A stretch of DNA of 64,000 bases, from contig NC_063262.1 in NCBI RefSeq assembly GCF_019578655.1, forward strand, positions 21,025,582 to 21,089,581. Reading direction: 5' to 3'. A program made the position numbers and the translations under genes. This document shows positions 58,706-64,000 of this stretch, in pieces (position 1 is the stretch's first letter; the number at the start of each line of letters is the position of its first letter). The notes under the pieces were generated by a model, which ran no database searches, was not told where the DNA came from, and saw nothing but the letters and a program-made list of their open reading frames with translations. The DNA comes from Ricinus communis (Eukaryota; Streptophyta; Magnoliopsida; Malpighiales; Euphorbiaceae).

Positions 58706-60308
58706 ATATTTGATATTCTGGCTATGATATATAATTGAGTTGTACTTGTAACATAATATGAATGTGCCTAAGGTTGTTATAGAAGTGCCACAATTGGAAT
58801 TTAGGAGTAGAGGGATTCAGGAAGGGTTAGATGAACTTAGTAATATAAATAGTAATTAAATTATGTATTTAGTTTCGTTTTGATTATTAAATATTAATTT
58901 ATTTTATTTTAATCATCCAATTTTAATAGCATTTCAATTTAATACTTCATGGATAAAAAGAATTAATACATAATATAGATAGACAATTAGAAAAGAGTAA
59001 TCAAAAATAAATATGCTAATTCTTTTATTAAAAATGTGACTAAATTAAAATTAAATAATTAAAATAAAACAAATCATACTTCTATATCCAAAATAAAACT
59101 AAATCCGAAGTCGAGATTCTAGCTGTAGTTGGAGAAGTGGAGTTACCACAAGAAGCAAAAGGTGAAAAACATGGATAAAACAAAATGTACTACCAAATAA
59201 TGATGCATGAATGAGACCGGTTCACAATGACTGCTTGTCAGAGTTTGCAATGTGATTATGGCTGATGCCATAAACTTGTAACTGACAACATTTTTAGCTA
59301 TCAGTATGTAAACATTATAAATTTGGTTTATCTGCTATTTTTACATAATGGGTGTTTTAAAAAGATCAAAACCTTTTTATGTTATGCTTAGGACAAGTAA
59401 AGTACCTCCTCACTGGATTTCCTTCTGTCCAACAGGGGACTTCATCGGTAAAATTATGATTTTGATACTTTTGGTCTTGTCTCTTATATTGGGATTTAGA
59501 TCTACTTAATTACAGCAAAAGGGCGAGCTGAATGCAAAGTATAGAATGATGGAGAAGAAGTTTTAGTGCTATGATTCTGAAATCGAAATTTGGGATAGAG
59601 CTAGAGTTTTCCAAACTAAATTAGTGATTTCATCAACTTTACTCCATGACTAACTTACTAATAAACTAACCAAAAAAAATTTTTATTCATTAAGAATAAA
59701 ACAAATTCTTATATTATTATTATTTTTTAAATGTTTTTCATTTAGCATGCTTACTATTTCAGAGAAGGGCTAAAGACCCTAAATACAGCAAATTATCTGC
59801 TAAAATAGTTCAAAATGGTAAAAGAAAAAGAGTAGATTTGGCGTTTAGCAATAAATTTTTAGAAACTAAATTGAACCTTGTTCCTTTTTGTTAGTTATAA
59901 TAAAGATTTATTATTGACAAGTTACCATAAAAACTTATGGATAGTATGTTATTAAAAACAAAAAGAAAAAAAGAAGAGAAATATTAAAAGAAAAACTTTA
60001 AAAAAATTTCCCAGCGAGTAACACTCAGAATCTCAATTACAAAGTCTGTTGATATGAATCGGATGAGATGAATCCAAGTCCGAGTCCGAAACTGAAATCT
60101 ATTCCAATTCAATCCAGTCTCAGATAAAGAATGTTATGTCTTTTCCCGAAAAGAAGAGAAGAGCTACTCGCAAATCTTTTTAATCTTTGTCTCTTTGGAT
60201 TGCAAGAGCCAAGAGCCACTCTCACTGCATATGACAAGAAAAGTAAAATAAAAAGAGAAAAAAACAAATCCCCACAAATCCTGAACGTAAAAGTAATGTC
60301 AACTGGAC
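58706..60308. other. Intergenic
   Basis: 58855-59115 holds weak inverted similarity (ATTTAGTTTC, TTTTATTTTAATYATYYAATTTTAAT in both arms) and may be an old MITE. Nothing else is supported. Confidence 0.4.
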
Positions 60309-60854
60309 CTAGTAATGTAAAACAGAAACGTTACACCGCATGGTGGAGTAAACAGAAGTCTTGTCTACAAAAATTGTCTCCAATGTAATAAATCCACTTG
60401 CATGCCTGAATCGACCTGTTCCAGAAAGGATTGGGATCTCTCTAACCTCATCAAACTGCTTACTAAGCCCTTGTAACACTAGTGTGCTACCATTATACTC
60501 CTCATTAGCGAACACAATAGACAACATCACCAGCGAGTTAATTCCGTCCAGCCCAACAATTGCATTCACCCCTTGAGCTCGCCCAACTGCTGTTGATGTG
60601 TTCTCAGGCATCTCGGTGATCGCATAATCATTGACGAAAATCGTTCCGAATTGCACAAACGAAGCTTCGTTGTTTGGTAAGCCGGCCACTGGGACCACAG
60701 TAGCCTTAGGTCCCCTAAACACACTATGAAAATATACAGTCATCTTGGTATCTTTGTGCTCTCTGGCAGTAGCTATGTTCATCAATAACATGGCTACAAG
60801 TACTGATGAAAGCAGTGGTAAGGTTAGGTTGCTGGGTTTTGTTTGTTTTGCCAT
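60309..60854 (-). CDS. Dirigent family protein, secreted, single exon
   Basis: The start at 60854 (MAKQTK) is preferred over the upstream in-frame ATG at 60881, because a signal peptide begins there: hydrophobic LTLPLLSSVLVAMLLMNIATA, residues 10-30. 181 residues, usual for the family. Conserved landmarks in order: TVYFHSVFRGPKAT, FGTIFVNDYAITE, VGRAQG, a FANEEYNGSTLVLQG strand pair, EIPILSGTGRFRHASG, and C-terminal VSVLHY. Dirigents act in the cell wall, guiding stereoselective coupling of phenoxy radicals in lignan or lignin formation. The DDxLT-type motif is altered to NDYAIT, so the substrate cannot be predicted. No breaks; probably functional. Confidence 0.92.
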   Translation of the reverse strand: MAKQTKPSNLTLPLLSSVLVAMLLMNIATAREHKDTKMTVYFHSVFRGPKATVVPVAGLPNNEASFVQFGTIFVNDYAITEMPENTSTAVGRAQGVNAIVGLDGINSLVMLSIVFANEEYNGSTLVLQGLSKQFDEVREIPILSGTGRFRHASGFITLETIFVDKTSVYSTMRCNVSVLHY

Positions 60855-60881
60855 TGATGGCTGGATATGGAGAATTAACAA

Positions 60882-63531
60882 AGAGTTGGAAGAAAGATAC
60901 TGTGGTTCGATTTGGTTCTGGTAGCTCTTTGAATTTTTGAGTTGTATGTATAGAAAGGGAGAGACGAGGGGTTGAGTTGGCTATGACAGTTGGCTATAAG
61001 TCAACCTGGAATTTGTAATTCCAAATAAAATCAGCGCGTATCTTATCACCTAATAATGGTCATGTCTAAGTAGAAATATGATGAGAGTATTTTTTCAAAT
61101 AGCATTTTGGATATGAAATTCTCTTAAAACTTTTGACATCAAATTGATTGATAATTGATATATATTTATTAATTTTAAATAATAAAATATATATTAATCA
61201 TCCACTATTAAAATGTAAAATACTTGTATATTATATATTACCCTCTTATTAATTATAGTACCAAATCTAAATAATAATTAATATTATCTCTTGAAACAAT
61301 ATTTTATTATCTATAAATATTCTATCTAGCACACTTTAGATATATATAAATAATAAATAAAAATAAAATCGCTAAATTTTCAAATAATATATTTATGTTG
61401 CTATTGAGGAAAGTGGCAAGATAACATATTAGAAGCAATACTATTTAACTCAATAGTTTTTTAAAATTTACTATACTGCCTAATTTAACAATAATATTGA
61501 TTGTTATTTTTTTAATTAAATAATACAATTTAGCGTAGATTATAATAAATATAAGAATCCAATATCTACAAAACTATTGAGACAAATAGTATTTAATAAA
61601 TAAAAATGAATCATGAGGCTACTAACATATATTGAATTGTTGAAAATGAACTAGGAAGCCTCTTTGCCAGTTAAGCAACCAATTAACAATAATAATATAA
61701 ACCTTCTATCAAAGAAAGCCAATAATAATATAAATCAACAAGAACGAGTCAAGGAATATGGTGTAGTTATTGGAAATAAATGACAATCCAATCAGATTAA
61801 AGTCTAACAAGATTGTGATTCCGGATATGTGGATGTTTTATATAATTAGTGCGAACAACATGATGAATTATATATATATATTTTTTCCGATATATGTTCC
61901 CAGATTCATCTTTCCTCTCATAGCTAGCAAACCTACGTGATATTTTGAATCAATTTGATATACATTATGTTGCTTTAATGAATTATATTAGTAATTTATT
62001 AATTAATAAATTATTTTATTAATTAGCAATAATGATTCTAATAAAAAATTATTATAATTATATTTTTTATTAATTTTTATTAATTAATAAATTAATTTCT
62101 ATATTATATTATAATTTTAATTTTAAAAAATAACATATTTATTTTTTATTTTTTATATTTAATTATATAAATTTAATAAATAATGTCATAAATTTTTTCA
62201 CATATATACTTATATTTACATAATAAAATGTATATTTATATCGATACATAAATATTATATTAATATATAATTTTTATGCTTTATTATAATTAATATTTTA
62301 ATTAAAAAGTTAATTTTTTTATTAAAAAATAATTTTAGTTCTATAAAGTAGTATTTTGATTTATTTCTAATATTATATTAAATAATAAGTTAATTTTTTA
62401 ATTATAAAATAATTTTATTTCTAAAAGGTAGCATATATATCAACTATATTTGTAATATTAATTCTATAGATCATTAAAAAATTAACTACTAAATATTTTT
62501 TATTTTTTTAATAATATGCAATACCATCTATCGTGTTAACTAGATATTAGTATTGTACGAAATTACTGAAAATGGCTATAAAGTTTGCTCAATTTTATAT
62601 TTTTATTATTTTTTAAATATGAAATTTTATTATTTTAAATGGATAAAATAAAGTATTGTATATTTTTCTAATTTAAATAAAAAGTATTTCTATTTTATTT
62701 TAAACTAAATTTCAATTTAATATAGACTCACATAAGGATAAAAATGTCTTTCTAAGTTAGTAAAATGTGACACCTTGATACTTTGACCAAATTAAAATTC
62801 ATTAAACTAAAAAAATACTAACGAAAGGACTATTATAATGAACAACGTATAAAAAGAAGGAATAAAAGTGTATATTTTTAAAAACTAGATAACGTAAGTG
62901 CAGATTATGTGGGGGCAATTGTAATTATTCCATATTAAAATATTAAACACATATTATTCATTTAATATAAAAAATATTTCTATTCCTTAAGTGTAAAAAT
63001 GTCAAACCACCGAGCAATTTTTAAAATTTTACCCTAGATTAGTTTAGCAAAACTATTTAATTTATTTTTTTCTTACAAAAGAGCAAAAAAGAAGACCTAA
63101 TAACTAGAATAATTTAAATATTTGAGTGAATTTATAACTTTATTATAAGATTTTAAAATAGATAATTTTAGCCAAACATTTTAAATTGAGTTATAATTTC
63201 ATTCAAGTGATTGAAAATGCATTAAGAAAATATAAAAAAATATAAAAAATAAACAATAATTACAAACATAATCTTTTGAGATCTGTATTTTATGGTTTAA
63301 AAATAGTCATTTTTTTACCTATATTATCACAGGAGACATATATTTTATTAAATTTAACTTTGTGTATTTTGACAAAGTTATTTAACATATATTTAATGAC
63401 TTAGAAGATCTAAATCTTTGTGTATTTTGACGATTCTATTCGATCTTTTTAATTTTGATTATTATAGCTTTTGCTTTAAGAAATTTTGACTATTTATAGT
63501 TAATCTTTAAGGTTAATTAAAATTGAGTAAC
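60882..63531. other. Upstream region of the dirigent gene and AT-rich intergenic DNA
   Basis: The first 100 bases upstream include a TATA-like CTATACATAC on the minus strand (about 60944-60953). The rest, to 63.5 kb, is very AT-rich with no supported gene. Confidence 0.45.
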
Positions 63532-63536
63532 GTGGC

Positions 63537-63809
63537 TGTTAAAGAAAGCAGAATGAAGGACATGGAGGGCATGGTCTCAGAGACTGCACAAGCTAGATTG
63601 CTTGTGCAGGCTTCTCATCACTGACCAATGGTGAAAGGGAGCAACCTTTCCTGCAAAACAGGAAATGTCACTTCTACCTTACCCTTCTCAGAAAGTAGCC
63701 GTTACGCATATGCAAGTATCAGTATAAATTCTACAATCAGTTGTAAATGAACTCAGAATTGTAAATACTCATCACAGTTCATCAATACAAGTCAATATAA
63801 ATTTCTACG
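63537..63809 (+). repeat. Solo LTR of 273 bp (copia-like) with perfect target duplication
   Basis: Begins TGTTAAAGAAAGC and ends AATTTCTACG, with GTGGC on both sides (63532-63536 and 63810-63814). The end CG instead of CA fits deamination decay. GC content is higher than the surroundings. A TATA-like AGTATAAATT lies at about 63720. Short LTRs of this kind are common in Ty1/copia elements; no internal region is present. Confidence 0.72.
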
Positions 63810-64000
63810 GTGGCAAACAAATATAGTAACATTATATAATGAGTAATTTAAAAAAAATCAAAATTTTTGTATATTTTGGAAAAGTTTTGATAGAAAAAAA
63901 AAATATGCTTGATTTATTTTATTGATTTAAGGACTTAATTATAAAATAATTAAAGAATATTATGAGACAAATAATAAATTACATCATTTAAAAGTTAAAA

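Overview
This window is AT-rich plant nuclear DNA, almost certainly from a dicot. It has three host genes, long AT-rich intergenic stretches, and dense nested transposable elements plus integrated pararetrovirus DNA. Intron-containing genes, 5-bp LTR target duplications, MULE and Cassandra elements and a dirigent gene all fit a flowering plant. The family cannot be fixed from sequence alone; a Malpighiales/Euphorbiaceae-like source is only a guess.

Layout. (1) 1-12.3 kb: a degenerate Mutator-like element (MULE1), transposase on the minus strand. It is split by a TG..CA LTR-type insert (3155-4220, TSD CCAAG) and by a second complete MULE (MULE2, 5256-11144, TIRs of about 238 bp, imperfect 9-bp TSD). 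Both MULEs carry a small convergent plus-strand ORF with a GRF-type zinc finger. (2) 13.28-16.26 kb: an intact two-exon BAP31-like ER membrane protein gene ending in KKXX. (3) 19.7-31.6 kb: two decayed copies of one endogenous caulimovirid (florendovirus-like layout: movement protein, coat protein, protease, RT, RNase H, then a second ORF of unknown function), joined head to head. (4) 31.9-35.9 kb: a truncated Ty3/gypsy element (pol tail, LTR, gag-protease-RT). (5) 37.4-38.3 kb: a Cassandra TRIM with 5S-rRNA-like LTRs. (6) 38.8-45.1 kb: two very long gypsy LTRs of one family in opposite orientation, forming a palindrome of about 6.3 kb around a copia LTR fragment. (7) 45.3-58.1 kb: two direct copies of a short MULE derivative (X and Y) bracket a 10.7-kb segment holding a foldback element, a second Cassandra and a broken GTE-type bromodomain gene. 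(8) 58.2-58.7 kb: copia gag remnant. (9) 60.3-60.9 kb: an intact dirigent gene on the minus strand. (10) 63.5-63.8 kb: a solo LTR with a perfect TSD.

The intact host genes are the BAP31-like and dirigent genes. The GTE gene has a stop at a conserved bromodomain Trp position plus a frameshift. The most interesting observation is that MULE derivatives X and Y have crossed target-site duplications: the left flank of X equals the right flank of Y, and the right flank of X equals the left flank of Y. Copia leader lies left of X and copia gag right of Y. This suggests that the whole intervening segment, bromodomain gene included, was inserted into a copia element through the MULEs. Other leads are the C-to-T stop-codon pattern in the viral copy, the GATA palindromes of the viral promoter, and the shared GRF accessory ORF of the MULEs.
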